Source: Acidobacteriota bacterium (GTDB taxonomy: Bacteria > Acidobacteriota > Blastocatellia > Pyrinomonadales > Pyrinomonadaceae). Taken from it: a DNA stretch of 64,000 nt. Where the stretch lies: assembly GCA_016718135.1 (NCBI GenBank), contig JADKEF010000017.1, positions 434,001 to 498,000 on the forward strand, read 5' to 3'. Below, in pieces: positions 8,512 to 16,958 of the stretch (position 1 is the first letter of the stretch; each line of letters begins with the position of its first letter). A program made the translations under genes and the position numbers. The notes under the pieces are model-generated. The model made no database searches and was not told where the DNA came from. It worked only from the letters and a program-made list of their open reading frames with translations.

Positions 8512-9798
8512 CTAAAACTCTCTGACAAGTATCGTACCCGACACCAGATCGTGGGCCGCGCGTTTCTCGTCGTTAAAAAATACCGTCAAAAAACCCACTC
8601 CGGCGAAACCGAGCGAGATGATGAACAAGGATGAACTAACGGCTGCCTGATGGAGCGAAGGATATTCATTCTCGATCGCATCGACAAGCTCGAGGGAGAA
8701 CAGACGCATTCCCATCGTCTTGCCGAAAAACCCGACACAGATCGTCATGTAAAGGAACATCACGATCGCCCACGTCACCACAAGAGTAATGCCGCCCCTT
8801 GCCGTGAACCAATCGCCCCGCGAGAACGCGACAGGCGAAAGTATCAGCATTGTCGCGAACGAGCCGATGATCAGATCGAACAAACCGGCCCCAAATCTCA
8901 TCGAGAACGGTGCAAGGTCTTCGATCTCAGTCACATAGCCATTTGCCTCGTCGTCAATGATCGACTCGCTTTCTGCCTTGATGCGGATGCGTTTGATCTC
9001 GGCAAATTCAGCCGGTATTGATTCCGACTCGAGGATTGTTGGCTCGAGCGGTTCATAGATGTCGATCTTCCGAGGCTCGACCTTTTTCATCACCGGCTCG
9101 CCGAGCGGCGGAAGTTTGTTCGTAATGCGTTTAGCGGCGACTGGAGCATCCGCCGGCATCACAAGCCGCGGCTTTTGCATCGCAGGAGCCTGTGCCGTCG
9201 CGGTTCCTGTGCCTGTTGGCGAAACAACGCCAAACGGACGCGGCGGAAATGCCTTTGCCGCCATGGGCTTTTTCGGCTCAACTGCCGGTTCAAGGAATGT
9301 CTTTCGCGACTCTTCGATCCTACGCATCGCATTTGCAACACGGGAATCTGCGATCTCAGCGACCGGCTCCGGAGTACGGATCGGTTCAGCCTTAAGGGCC
9401 GCACCGCCGTTCGTCGGGAACGTGCGGCCAAGGTCACCCGAATTTCCCTTTCGCGCCTGAACCGCATTCTGCATCTGCAGACGCCATTCCGGCAGCGATG
9501 GGCTCTTCGCCTGAAATCCGACCAGGGTCGGACTGGTCTTCGGTGCGACAAGCTCCGCAGTCTGGACCTTCATTGCCGGGGCAACGGCCTGCGACGCGCT
9601 CATTGCGGGACGAGGAGCCAGCGGTTTGCTCTCTACGACCGGAGCAGACACAGCTACCGCGGACTGGCTTCTCAATGGCACTCCCTGAGTGATCTTGGTT
9701 TGAAGCTCTTCGCGAACGCTATCGTCCTTCATAGCTCCGCACGAGGGGCAGATGGAAAGTGTTTCGGCTAAACTCCGAGCGCAGACGGGGCAGTTCAT
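8512..9798 (-). CDS. Zinc-ribbon RDD family membrane protein
   Basis: A 428-residue product. The N-terminus is a four-cysteine zinc ribbon (CPVCARSLAETLSICPSC). A long Pro/Ala/Lys-rich linker (about 40-280) follows, then an RDD domain (about 290-428) with predicted membrane segments (FGAGLFDLIIGSFATMLIL, ITLVVTWAIVMFLYMTICVGFF, LFIISLGFAGVGFLTVFF) and the conserved RAAHDLVSGTILV ending. RDD proteins are inner-membrane proteins, some proposed as sodium/proton antiporters or transporters; most have no known role. The start ATG has AGGA at 8 bases. A strong terminator follows the stop. Confidence 0.88.
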   Translation of the reverse strand: MNCPVCARSLAETLSICPSCGAMKDDSVREELQTKITQGVPLRSQSAVAVSAPVVESKPLAPRPAMSASQAVAPAMKVQTAELVAPKTSPTLVGFQAKSPSLPEWRLQMQNAVQARKGNSGDLGRTFPTNGGAALKAEPIRTPEPVAEIADSRVANAMRRIEESRKTFLEPAVEPKKPMAAKAFPPRPFGVVSPTGTGTATAQAPAMQKPRLVMPADAPVAAKRITNKLPPLGEPVMKKVEPRKIDIYEPLEPTILESESIPAEFAEIKRIRIKAESESIIDDEANGYVTEIEDLAPFSMRFGAGLFDLIIGSFATMLILSPVAFSRGDWFTARGGITLVVTWAIVMFLYMTICVGFFGKTMGMRLFSLELVDAIENEYPSLHQAAVSSSLFIISLGFAGVGFLTVFFNDEKRAAHDLVSGTILVREF

Positions 9799-9919
9799 AG
9801 GCGTCCTTGAGTTAACTGGATTGAAGTTTGAACGTGAAATCCTTAAAAGCTAAGCAAGTGTATCAACATATACTTTAAGCAGTCAACCCTAAAGCGCAGC
9901 GAAAGTTGACTTTTCTCAT

Positions 9920-9939
9920 GCTTAACTAATTTGTTAAGC
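9920..9939. other. Perfect inverted repeat GCTTAAC-N6-GTTAAGC
   Basis: Seven-base arms (9920-9926 and 9933-9939) lie between the RDD gene start (9798) and the end of the DUF2203 gene (9980). It could be a protein-binding site for RDD expression or a weak terminator for the DUF2203 transcript. The rest of this 181-base gap shows nothing else. Confidence 0.4.
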
Positions 9940-9979
9940 CGATTGTGGAAAATCTTAAGCGCTTCTGTGGAAAATAATA

Positions 9980-10354
9980 TTAGAGCGGCTGGCGCCCAGC
10001 GAACCCATCATCGATCTCATGCCACCACGCGATCTCGTCGCCCTCGCCAAATTTCCAGCAAAGATAGACGACGCGTCCGCCGCGCATACTTGGAAAATCG
10101 ATCAATCCGGTTGTGTGATCTTTTATCTCAACGCCGGCCTCATGCACCTCGGTTGTGAGCTTACCAATCTTGTAAAGCGTATTCACGTAGTCCGTGCCAC
10201 CTTCCATACCGCCGCCAAAATCAGACGCTCCCGCCGCGGCTCGGGCATCCGGACGGTAGCCGTCGAGCCGCTCATACAGGTCGCGGATCGCCATCATTTT
10301 TGGCTCAATGACCGCGAGCAGACCGTTTGCTTCGTCGAGTGTGAAAACCTTCAT
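9980..10354 (-). CDS. DUF2203 family protein
   Basis: A 124-residue protein matching the DUF2203 pattern: an N-terminal FTLDEANGLLAVIEPKM helix, a GG(M)EGGTDYVN segment, then EVHEAGVEIKDHTTGLIDFP and the C-terminal VYLCWKFGEGDEIAWWHEIDDGFAGRQ signature. The biochemical role of this family is not known. Its ATG lies 2 bases after the stop of the NYN gene, so the two are an operon and probably translationally coupled. Confidence 0.88.
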   Translation of the reverse strand: MKVFTLDEANGLLAVIEPKMMAIRDLYERLDGYRPDARAAAGASDFGGGMEGGTDYVNTLYKIGKLTTEVHEAGVEIKDHTTGLIDFPSMRGGRVVYLCWKFGEGDEIAWWHEIDDGFAGRQPL

Positions 10355-10356
10355 CC

Positions 10357-10959
10357 TTATTTTGGCCCCATTGTATCGCCGATCTCGTCGGACTGCAGGA
10401 ACGAAGGGATGTCGTACTCGCCGCTTTGCGTGCCATCTTTGCGGATCAGATCGGCGATATCGCCTAGATCGATAAAGAAGTCTCCAACGTCGATAAGCCG
10501 CGGGGCAGTATTTGAGCGAAATCCGGCGATCTCGACGCGGCAGCCTTTGTAGGCGACGGCGTTGATGGCGTAAACGAAATCCTCGTCACCGGAGACAAGG
10601 ACAGCGGTGTCGTATCGGCCTGCAAGACTCAGCATATCGACCGCGATCTCGACATCAAGATTTGCCTTGCGCGTGCCGTCGATAAAGGTCTTTAGTTCTT
10701 TCTGCACGACGCGAAAGCCGTTTCGCCGCATCCACAGCAAAAATCCCTGCTGCCGCTCGGCTCCCACATCGACGCCCGTGTAGAAAAATGCACGCAAAAG
10801 CCTTCCATCACCGAGCAGCAAACGGAGCAACTTGTTGTAGTCGATATCTATGTTATGAAACCTGGCCGCGTGAAACAGGTTGTTGCCATCAATAAAAACG
10901 GCGACGCGGCCACGATGCCCAAACTTCCAGGACGAACTGGTAGTCGTGTCGAACTGCAT
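10357..10959 (-). CDS. NYN domain (LabA/DUF88-like) protein, probable RNase
   Basis: A 200-residue PIN-like NYN protein. Acidic residues expected for metal binding are visible: FIDGNN (about 22), KANLDVEIAVDM (about 98-109) and VSGDEDF (about 122). The family includes nucleases that act on RNA; LabA-type members affect gene expression in cyanobacteria. A good ribosome binding site (GAGGT, 8 bases) precedes the ATG. The gene is upstream of and tightly linked to the DUF2203 gene. The substrate is not predictable. Confidence 0.9.
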   Translation of the reverse strand: MQFDTTTSSSWKFGHRGRVAVFIDGNNLFHAARFHNIDIDYNKLLRLLLGDGRLLRAFFYTGVDVGAERQQGFLLWMRRNGFRVVQKELKTFIDGTRKANLDVEIAVDMLSLAGRYDTAVLVSGDEDFVYAINAVAYKGCRVEIAGFRSNTAPRLIDVGDFFIDLGDIADLIRKDGTQSGEYDIPSFLQSDEIGDTMGPK

Positions 10960-11263
10960 TACTTTTTACCTCAAACTACGAGAATATATCGAGGTAGTTT
11001 CGGCAGTGGAATATCGGCGAGCGAGCCTAGCGGAAATACGATCCTGATGAAAAACGAAAACAGTTAGTGCTGATAAAATACTTATTCGGTTAAAAAATTA
11101 TCGGAAATAAAATCATTAAATCTGCAAGATCGATCTCTTTCAAGCCGCTAATGACGTATGCCAAAGCAAAACTTACTTCATCTTTAGTTTGCCCCGTTGA
11201 CGGTTGAGGGTCAAGCAAATCGCCATCGAAAGTGATAAAATACCGTTGTTTGGCCAACATTTT
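10960..11263. other. Divergent intergenic region, AT-rich core
   Basis: The 304 bases between the NYN gene (minus) and the zinc-ribbon gene (plus) must hold both promoters. The core 11070-11130 is AT-rich (GATAAAATACTTATT, AAAAAATTATCGGAAATAAAATC). I see no convincing paired -35/-10, repeat or RNA. A TTG codon at 11204 is in frame with the downstream gene but lacks a ribosome binding site. Confidence 0.5.
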
Positions 11264-12259
11264 ATGCCCTCGACCTCAGAATCACTTCACCAGTTTGATC
11301 CGAGTCTGCAATCGGAGGATATTGCATTTGCACTGGCCGAATTGATCGAGTGTCAGGCGTGCTCACGCAAAAACGCTCCGGATCGTGCGGCGTGTATCTA
11401 CTGCGGGCGAGATCTCGATAATGCACAAGCGACGAAATTGACCCTTCGCAAGTTGGAAGGCTGGGAACCGGGATTCTCAGTCATTACACGTAAATTGCCA
11501 ATCGAGCAGACAGCTTTGAATGCGATCGCAAGTTTGCTTGGCATCGAAAAAGAACGCCTGTCGGAGATCGCAGAGGCGAATGAGTCGCTACCGATTGCAC
11601 GCGTCGAAAGCCTCGCCGCGGCCAATGCTCTGGCTTCTCGTATCGCCGATCATGGCGGAGACTGCCGAGTTCTCGCCGACACTGACCTAAACGCGGAGAA
11701 GTCGCCGATACGGCTCAAGCGGATCGATCTCGATGTTGACGAAGTCGCATTGGTCGATTTCAATACCGACATTGTCTATCGCGTTCATCCCAACGATATT
11801 TCGCTCATCGTTATCGGCCGCCTGATCACGAGCCGTACCGATGTGCTCGAAAAGAGGCGACGCGGCGGCAAGAGCGTTCTGCTTGACGAAACATCGACAA
11901 GTTCGGACGAGTCAGTTACGGACTTCTACACGAAAGACGACGCGTTCGGATTTCGAATACGGCTGAGCGGATTCGATTTCTCCTGTCTCGACAGCGAGCG
12001 ACAGTTGATCGCGGCACAGAATTTTCGCCTGCTGATCGAACGCCTTAGAACGATCGCCACCAATGCGTGTGTTGTCGACTATTTACCAGTACGGCACTTT
12101 CTCGATGACGTTTGGGAACCTGAGTCGCGTAAAGATGCTCAGGGCCGCAAAAGTGCGGGACTTGGCAAGAAAGGCTTCGGCAGCGTCGCGACAACCAATA
12201 ACGTGGGTCAGTTCACCAAATTTTCGCGGATGCATTGGCATTTGCTCAGATCTATATGA
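11264..12259 (+). CDS. Zinc-ribbon protein of unknown function, coupled to rlmB
   Basis: About 331 residues from ATG 11264; the frame is open back to a TTG at 11204, so the start is uncertain. The N-terminus has a zinc ribbon (CQACSRKNAPDRAACIYC). A segment rich in short helices follows (LPIEQTALNAIASLLGIEKERL), faintly like the C-terminal fold of ribosomal protein L7/L12. A mixed alpha/beta region contains IVYRVHPNDISLIVIGRL and RIRLSGFDFSCLDSERQLI. No signal peptide or membrane segment is present, so it is likely cytoplasmic. Its stop overlaps the rlmB ATG by 4 bases. I do not recognise the family. Confidence 0.8.
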   Translation: MPSTSESLHQFDPSLQSEDIAFALAELIECQACSRKNAPDRAACIYCGRDLDNAQATKLTLRKLEGWEPGFSVITRKLPIEQTALNAIASLLGIEKERLSEIAEANESLPIARVESLAAANALASRIADHGGDCRVLADTDLNAEKSPIRLKRIDLDVDEVALVDFNTDIVYRVHPNDISLIVIGRLITSRTDVLEKRRRGGKSVLLDETSTSSDESVTDFYTKDDAFGFRIRLSGFDFSCLDSERQLIAAQNFRLLIERLRTIATNACVVDYLPVRHFLDDVWEPESRKDAQGRKSAGLGKKGFGSVATTNNVGQFTKFSRMHWHLLRSI

Positions 12260-13092
12260 AGCCAAAATGGAAAGACCGCGGTAAACCAGAAAACGTCTCA
12301 CGAAACGATGGCGGGAAACGGCGACGTGACGCCGAACGGCCGGAACCCGAACGCTCGCCATCGAGTCAGGTTATTTATGGTGCCCTTCCGGTGCTCGAGG
12401 CTTTGCGAGCAGCGAATCGCCGCATCGATAAGGTCTGGATAGCTGACGGATCACGCGAAGCTCGTCTTTCCGAGATCATCGAGCTTTGTCGTTCGCGTTC
12501 GATCGCATTTAACCGTGTGCCGCGCGAGACCTTTGCCAAATACCTCGACTCGGGCGTAAACCATCAGGGCGTGATGGCCTTCGCGGCCTCGGTCGAGTAC
12601 GTCGATGTAGATGAGATATTCGATGCACAAGAAGCCGAGCCCCTTATCCTAATACTCGACGGCGTCGAAGATCCGCGAAATCTCGGAGCGATCCTACGCA
12701 CCGCCGAATGTGCCGGGACCGACGGAATCATAATTCCGGAGCGTCGTGCCGTTGGCCTGAATGACACAGTTGCCAAATCGTCAGCCGGAGCGATCGAGTT
12801 CGTCAAGGTCGCCAAGGTGTCGAACCTCAATCAAATTATCAAAGACCTAAAGAATCGAAACATTTGGGTCGTCGGCACAAGCGGCGATGCCACGATGGAC
12901 TACACCGAGTGGGACTGGACGCGGCCGACAGCTCTCGTTCTCGGAGCCGAAGGCAGTGGGCTCCATCGCCTCGTCGCCGAGAACTGCGATGTGTTGGTAA
13001 AAATCCCGATGTATGGAAAAATAGATTCCCTGAACGTTTCAGTCGCCGCCGGCGTAGTACTTTTCGAGGCGAAGCGTCAGCGTAACATCTGA
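12256..13092 (+). CDS. rlmB: 23S rRNA (guanosine-2'-O-)-methyltransferase RlmB (TrmH/SpoU family)
   Basis: A 278-residue SPOUT methyltransferase. After a charged N-terminal extension comes the substrate-binding domain (QVIYGALPVLEALRA at about 38), then the trefoil-knot domain with the three SpoU motifs: NLGAILRTAECAG, LVLGAEGSGLHRLV and IDSLNVSVAAGVVLFE. RlmB methylates the 2'-OH of G2251 (E. coli numbering) in 23S rRNA. Other TrmH-like 2'-O-methyltransferases are possible. I choose ATG 12256 (MKPKWKDRG), which overlaps the upstream stop as ATGA, over an in-frame TTG at 12235. Confidence 0.88.
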   Translation: MKPKWKDRGKPENVSRNDGGKRRRDAERPEPERSPSSQVIYGALPVLEALRAANRRIDKVWIADGSREARLSEIIELCRSRSIAFNRVPRETFAKYLDSGVNHQGVMAFAASVEYVDVDEIFDAQEAEPLILILDGVEDPRNLGAILRTAECAGTDGIIIPERRAVGLNDTVAKSSAGAIEFVKVAKVSNLNQIIKDLKNRNIWVVGTSGDATMDYTEWDWTRPTALVLGAEGSGLHRLVAENCDVLVKIPMYGKIDSLNVSVAAGVVLFEAKRQRNI

Positions 13093-13112
13093 CCACTGAC
13101 AACTGACCACTG
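13090..13112. repeat. TGACAACTGACCACTG short repeat
   Basis: The sequence TGACCACTGACAACTGACCA (then CTG) starts at the TGA stop codon of rlmB and fills the gap to the next start. The same unit occurs between mglB and mglA (28341-28416) and a trace (CTGACCACCGACC) at 34451-34463. Confidence 0.65.
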
Positions 13113-13115
13113 CTT

Positions 13116-13640
13116 ATGTTTTGTCCAAAATGCGGCCAACAAAATCCTGACAACGGCAAATTCTGCCGAGGCTGTGGTACCGACCTAGGTAACGTCTCTA
13201 GTGCACTTACGTCGCCTCCGGCCTTGCAAAAGCTGGTTGATCGCAAAGGTAAGCCCATCAGTTGGGAAGGTGCACTGACCAAATTGGGAATGGGAGCGGC
13301 ATTTATTGTGATCTCGCTCGTCCTGTCGTTTACCGGAATGGGCCGAGGTTGGTGGTTCTGGCTGTTGATCCCCGCATTTATGTCGATCGCTACCGGTTTG
13401 GCTCAATACGTGCAGCTCAGAAAGACGGAAAAAGGCTTGCCCGTTTACAATCCGGTCGATCCGCAACCGACACTTAACGCAGCTTCAAATAATGCCCTCC
13501 CGCCACCACACGCGGACTGGATCTCGCCCGAATCGCGTTACAAGACCGGCGACCTCGTCCCGCCGAGCGTCACCGACGGCACCACTCGCCATCTTGAGAT
13601 GGATAGCGAAGGCCAGACGATGACGCTTCCAAAGCAATAG
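13116..13640 (+). CDS. Zinc-ribbon membrane protein, function unknown
   Basis: A 174-residue protein with an N-terminal zinc ribbon of the DUF-type seen in many membrane proteins (CPKCGQQNPDNGKFCRGCG). Two hydrophobic segments follow: about residues 62-78 (GAAFIVISLVLSFTG) and 80-98 (WWFWLLIPAFMSIATGLA). The C-terminal tail is about 75 residues, polar and Pro-rich. The ATG at 13116 gives the ribbon at the extreme N-terminus as usual. It follows rlmB after a repeat of about 23 bases and may be co-transcribed. No specific role can be assigned. Confidence 0.8.
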   Translation: MFCPKCGQQNPDNGKFCRGCGTDLGNVSSALTSPPALQKLVDRKGKPISWEGALTKLGMGAAFIVISLVLSFTGMGRGWWFWLLIPAFMSIATGLAQYVQLRKTEKGLPVYNPVDPQPTLNAASNNALPPPHADWISPESRYKTGDLVPPSVTDGTTRHLEMDSEGQTMTLPKQ

Positions 13641-13642
13641 AA

Positions 13643-14473
13643 CTATTTCTTCCGCAAACTCATCTTGTGCCCGCTCAGTCTCTCGATCATTCGCAGGTAT
13701 TTGGCTGGAAATAGGCGTGAAAGCGTGCTGATCGCGTAGGCGTCCTGGCCGATCAGTATTCGTGGATTTTGTTCTTTTATTCCTTTCAGAATAACCTCAG
13801 CGGCGGTTTCGGGCGAAGTTTTAGCCACCTTGTCGAAGAACTTTGCACCTTGCTGTTTCCATTCTTCGGGCGTGTTTTCGCCGACGCGGGAGTTGCGGGC
13901 GATGTTTGTCTTGATGCCGCCGGGGTGGACGCATGAGACCGAGACGGTTGAACCGGCGAGTTCGTGCCTGAGGCTCTCGGTGAAGCCTCGGACGGCGAAT
14001 TTTGATGAGCAATACGCGGACTGCTCTTCAGGGGCGATAAGTCCGAAGACGCTCGACACGTTGACGATATGACTCTGCGGCTGCGCCTTCAGCAGCGGCA
14101 AGAAGACCTTGCAGCCGTAGATCACACCCCAGAAATTGATACCCATCAGCCACTCGAAATCCTCGATCGAAAGCTGCTCAAAACTGCCCAAGACTCCGAC
14201 ACCTGCGTTGTTGATCAGATGAGTAACGCGGCCATGTTTAGCGATCACACCGCCCGCAAATTGCTTTACGTCGTCGAGTTTCGACACGTCCATGACGTGG
14301 GTCGAAACGGGCACGCCTGTGATCATCGCGGCGGTCCCGTTAAGGCCGGCTTCGTTGACGTCAGAAATCGCGATGCCCGCGACGCCTTCGCTCGCTATTC
14401 GGACGGCAAGGGCTCGGCCAATGCCGGACGCTGCGCCTGTTATCACTACTACGCTTTTGGGATCGAGTGTCAT
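13643..14473 (-). CDS. Short-chain dehydrogenase/reductase
   Basis: A 276-residue classical SDR. It has the NAD(P) motif TGAASGIG (about 12-19), D-V region (MDVSKLDD), NNAG (about 89), catalytic Ser in NVSSVFG, and YCSSK (Tyr and Lys at about 154 and 158). The motif HPGGIKTNIARNSR and the C-terminal basic ending are typical of SDRs annotated as acetoin dehydrogenase-like or glucose dehydrogenase-like enzymes. The substrate cannot be predicted. It converges with the zinc-ribbon gene with 2 bases between stops. Confidence 0.92.
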   Translation of the reverse strand: MTLDPKSVVVITGAASGIGRALAVRIASEGVAGIAISDVNEAGLNGTAAMITGVPVSTHVMDVSKLDDVKQFAGGVIAKHGRVTHLINNAGVGVLGSFEQLSIEDFEWLMGINFWGVIYGCKVFLPLLKAQPQSHIVNVSSVFGLIAPEEQSAYCSSKFAVRGFTESLRHELAGSTVSVSCVHPGGIKTNIARNSRVGENTPEEWKQQGAKFFDKVAKTSPETAAEVILKGIKEQNPRILIGQDAYAISTLSRLFPAKYLRMIERLSGHKMSLRKK

Positions 14474-14490
14474 GATGCTAAAAAACAGTG

Positions 14491-14518
14491 GCTAGATGCT
14501 AGCGGCTAGTAGCTAGTA
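14491..14518. repeat. CTAG-rich short repeat covering a stop codon
   Basis: Four CTAG units occur in 28 bases (GCTAGATGCTAGCGGCTAGT, then AGCTAGTA). One of them supplies the TAG stop of the secreted propeller gene (14513-14515). The stretch also fills the gap before the SDR start. Confidence 0.6.
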
Positions 14519-16663
14519 TTTCCTGACAATCTGCCGCGCATTACCGGAATTTGCATTTACGTCGTATACACGAAGTGTAACCGCATATTCGCCGGCGGTT
14601 GGCGTTGGGATCTCGATCGTATAACGCTCTTTCGGTCCGTCCGAGATGCCGTCGTCGGCGTAAACCGTCTTCCATTCTCCGCCGTTTATGCTGTACTCGG
14701 CACGCGTCAGATAGCTTGCTGCGTCGGTCGCGTCGAACGTAACGCGTGCCTTGTCGCCGGATATTTGAGGCGTCCCAACCGATGTGATCACGGGAGCGGT
14801 GTTGTCGATGTCGACTGGTTCCGTCAGCTTTTCGCCAGCGAGAGCCATCGTCAATGGGTTTGACGGCGTGTCGCGGGCGACGATCTTGAAGATGTATCGT
14901 CCGTCGGCAAGTGTCTGGCCGTCAATCGCCAGAAAGTTCTCTGTGATCCCATCGCGAAGCTGCTTGAACGCCGCGTCGCCGATCTCTTTGTAAAAGACGT
15001 CATAGACCAACTTGTCGCCGTTGCGGTCTTCAGCGGCCCATTGCAGCGAAGTCGCCCCTCGTTGAAACAAGCGACGCGGCGGCAAGGGTGGATTGGCGAT
15101 GCCAAAGCTGACCGGATCCATTCCGGCGATTTCGATATTCGGGTCGATTTGCACGGGCGGATTTGCGGCGAGGCCGACGTTGGTTGGAAGGACGTTGATC
15201 GACAAGATCTCTGGGGCGATGTTTCGGGCGACAAATGCCATGCTTACTTCGCTCAGCGACGCGGCACTTTTCAAAACCGCACGCCACTGGATGAATCTCG
15301 CCTTCGGGCTGGCGATCTGGCCGCCTTTCGGATCGGTCTGAGTCGCGCTCCAGCCGCTCCATGTTTCGTCGGGCTTTTCGGTGTTGCCCGAGCGTGTTTG
15401 GATCGTGACATTGCCACTGGAACGCCACCATATGCGGCCCCAAGTCGAGCTGCCTTTTGAGTCTAGGACCGCGGAATCATAGCTTCCCTCACCCGATTGA
15501 TCGCTTCCGAAGCGAAACATCGATCCCGGATTGCTCGAGGTCGCGATCAGGCTCTTCCCGTCCGAACGGATCGTCGAGATCTGATTCGCATCGGTCTGCA
15601 AAACGAGCGTTTCGCGGCCGTCGTTGGTGACATTGTAAACGCGGCCTTTGTCCGACGTGCCCAGGAGAACGCCATTGCCGCTGGCGTGTGCGTAGATCGA
15701 GAACGCGGTCACGCTCGGCGAGGCCCAAAGCAGATCGATCCCGCCGTCCGGCAGGATGCGGTAAACGGCTGTCTTCGCAGCTGAGAGGTCATAACGACTT
15801 TTGGCGGCTGGCTCGCTTCCGGGCATCGCGGGCTTGTCGACCGAGACGGTCTTACTCTCAGGTGCTGCCGGAGCCGCGGCGGCATCGGCAGGCTTCGGGG
15901 CCGCGACCGATTCGCCGAGGGCGAGCACGTAAACCGAACCGTCCGGTCCGACAGCGAGCTCGTGAATCTCCCTTAGTGACGAATCGAGCAAGCCAAACGG
16001 CTGTCCGTCCGGTCCGAAACGCATCACGATCCCGTTCGAATCGCTTCCGGCGTAAAGATTTCCCTGTTTATCGACGGCGAGCGAGATGATGTGCGTCTCG
16101 CTCGTATCAAAGAGCAATGAGGCATCGGGTGAGGCGTTGGCCACCTTGACCTTATATATCTTGCCGTTATCGCCGGTTGCGACCGCGAGGCCGTCGGGCA
16201 GGATGGCGAGCGACCAGATGTACTTTTCTTTCGGCTCAAAATAGACGCTCGTGGTGCCATTGGCGTCGATACGATAGACCTTCCCGTCCGGCGACGTCCC
16301 TGCGAAGATCTCGCCGCCTCGGCCGATCGCGAGTGCCGAGACGTTCATCTCGGCGAGATCCGCGAACTGAGCTCCCGTGCCATTCGTCCCAACCTTGAAT
16401 ATCTTGCCATCGCCGCCCGTGCCGAGAAAGGTATTCCCCGCCGCATCGACCGCGCTTGACCATATATATTGGTGGCCGGTCTTGTAAACCTCGGTCAAAC
16501 GCGGTGCGAGGCTGATCGTTCCGTCCTGATCGATCGAAACGCCACGAGCATCGCCTTTCAAAACATCAGCCCGCGAACTCATCGTCCAAACCAACGGCTC
16601 AGCCGCGATCGAACAGACAGCGAGACTCAACAAAACGCCAAAAACAGCAAAAGGTCTTTTCAT
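14513..16663 (-). CDS. Secreted beta-propeller protein with C-terminal Ig-like domains
   Basis: A 716-residue exported protein with a signal peptide cleaved after SIAAEP (about residue 22). Residues about 60-370 are repeating propeller blades of the NHL/SMP30-like type (WSSAVDAAGNTFLGTGGDGKIFKV; SALAIGRGGEIFAGTSPDGKVYRI; SLAVDKQGNLYAGSDSNGIVMRF), broken by an Ala/Pro-rich insert at about 255-290. The C-terminal half has beta-sandwich segments (RFIQWRAVLKSAASLSEVSM; NTAPVITSVGTPQISGDKARVTFD) like fibronectin/Ig folds. Probably periplasmic or surface; ligand unknown. The stop codon lies in a CTAG repeat. Confidence 0.85.
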   Translation of the reverse strand: MKRPFAVFGVLLSLAVCSIAAEPLVWTMSSRADVLKGDARGVSIDQDGTISLAPRLTEVYKTGHQYIWSSAVDAAGNTFLGTGGDGKIFKVGTNGTGAQFADLAEMNVSALAIGRGGEIFAGTSPDGKVYRIDANGTTSVYFEPKEKYIWSLAILPDGLAVATGDNGKIYKVKVANASPDASLLFDTSETHIISLAVDKQGNLYAGSDSNGIVMRFGPDGQPFGLLDSSLREIHELAVGPDGSVYVLALGESVAAPKPADAAAAPAAPESKTVSVDKPAMPGSEPAAKSRYDLSAAKTAVYRILPDGGIDLLWASPSVTAFSIYAHASGNGVLLGTSDKGRVYNVTNDGRETLVLQTDANQISTIRSDGKSLIATSSNPGSMFRFGSDQSGEGSYDSAVLDSKGSSTWGRIWWRSSGNVTIQTRSGNTEKPDETWSGWSATQTDPKGGQIASPKARFIQWRAVLKSAASLSEVSMAFVARNIAPEILSINVLPTNVGLAANPPVQIDPNIEIAGMDPVSFGIANPPLPPRRLFQRGATSLQWAAEDRNGDKLVYDVFYKEIGDAAFKQLRDGITENFLAIDGQTLADGRYIFKIVARDTPSNPLTMALAGEKLTEPVDIDNTAPVITSVGTPQISGDKARVTFDATDAASYLTRAEYSINGGEWKTVYADDGISDGPKERYTIEIPTPTAGEYAVTLRVYDVNANSGNARQIVRKY

Positions 16664-16958
16664 CTATTTATTAGAACGCAGTAACAAAATCAAACGTGCC
16701 ATATGATAGCAAAAATATAGCTGTTCGGAGGCAGTTTTCCGCATCGAACTTGGATCTTGCCCCGATTTTGCTCCATTTTGTTCCACAGCCCCGATGGATA
16801 CGCAGGCGACGATATTATGAGTCGCCGCTACCGCCGATAACGTCACTATTCGCCGTTAATTCCGTCGAACAAAATCAGGAACTCTCGCTTGTCTCAGTTG
16901 AAAATCGTGGTAATATCGCCTTTCAAGCCCCTCAGTAGTAAATGTACGGCCCCCAAAA
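16664..16958. other. Intergenic region without recognisable gene
   Basis: Short frames here have atypical composition and no ribosome binding site or family resemblance. The stretch upstream of the propeller start (minus) is AT-rich (TTTTTGCTATCATATGGC) and may carry its promoter. Nothing else is seen before the palindromic element that begins at 16959. Confidence 0.5.
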
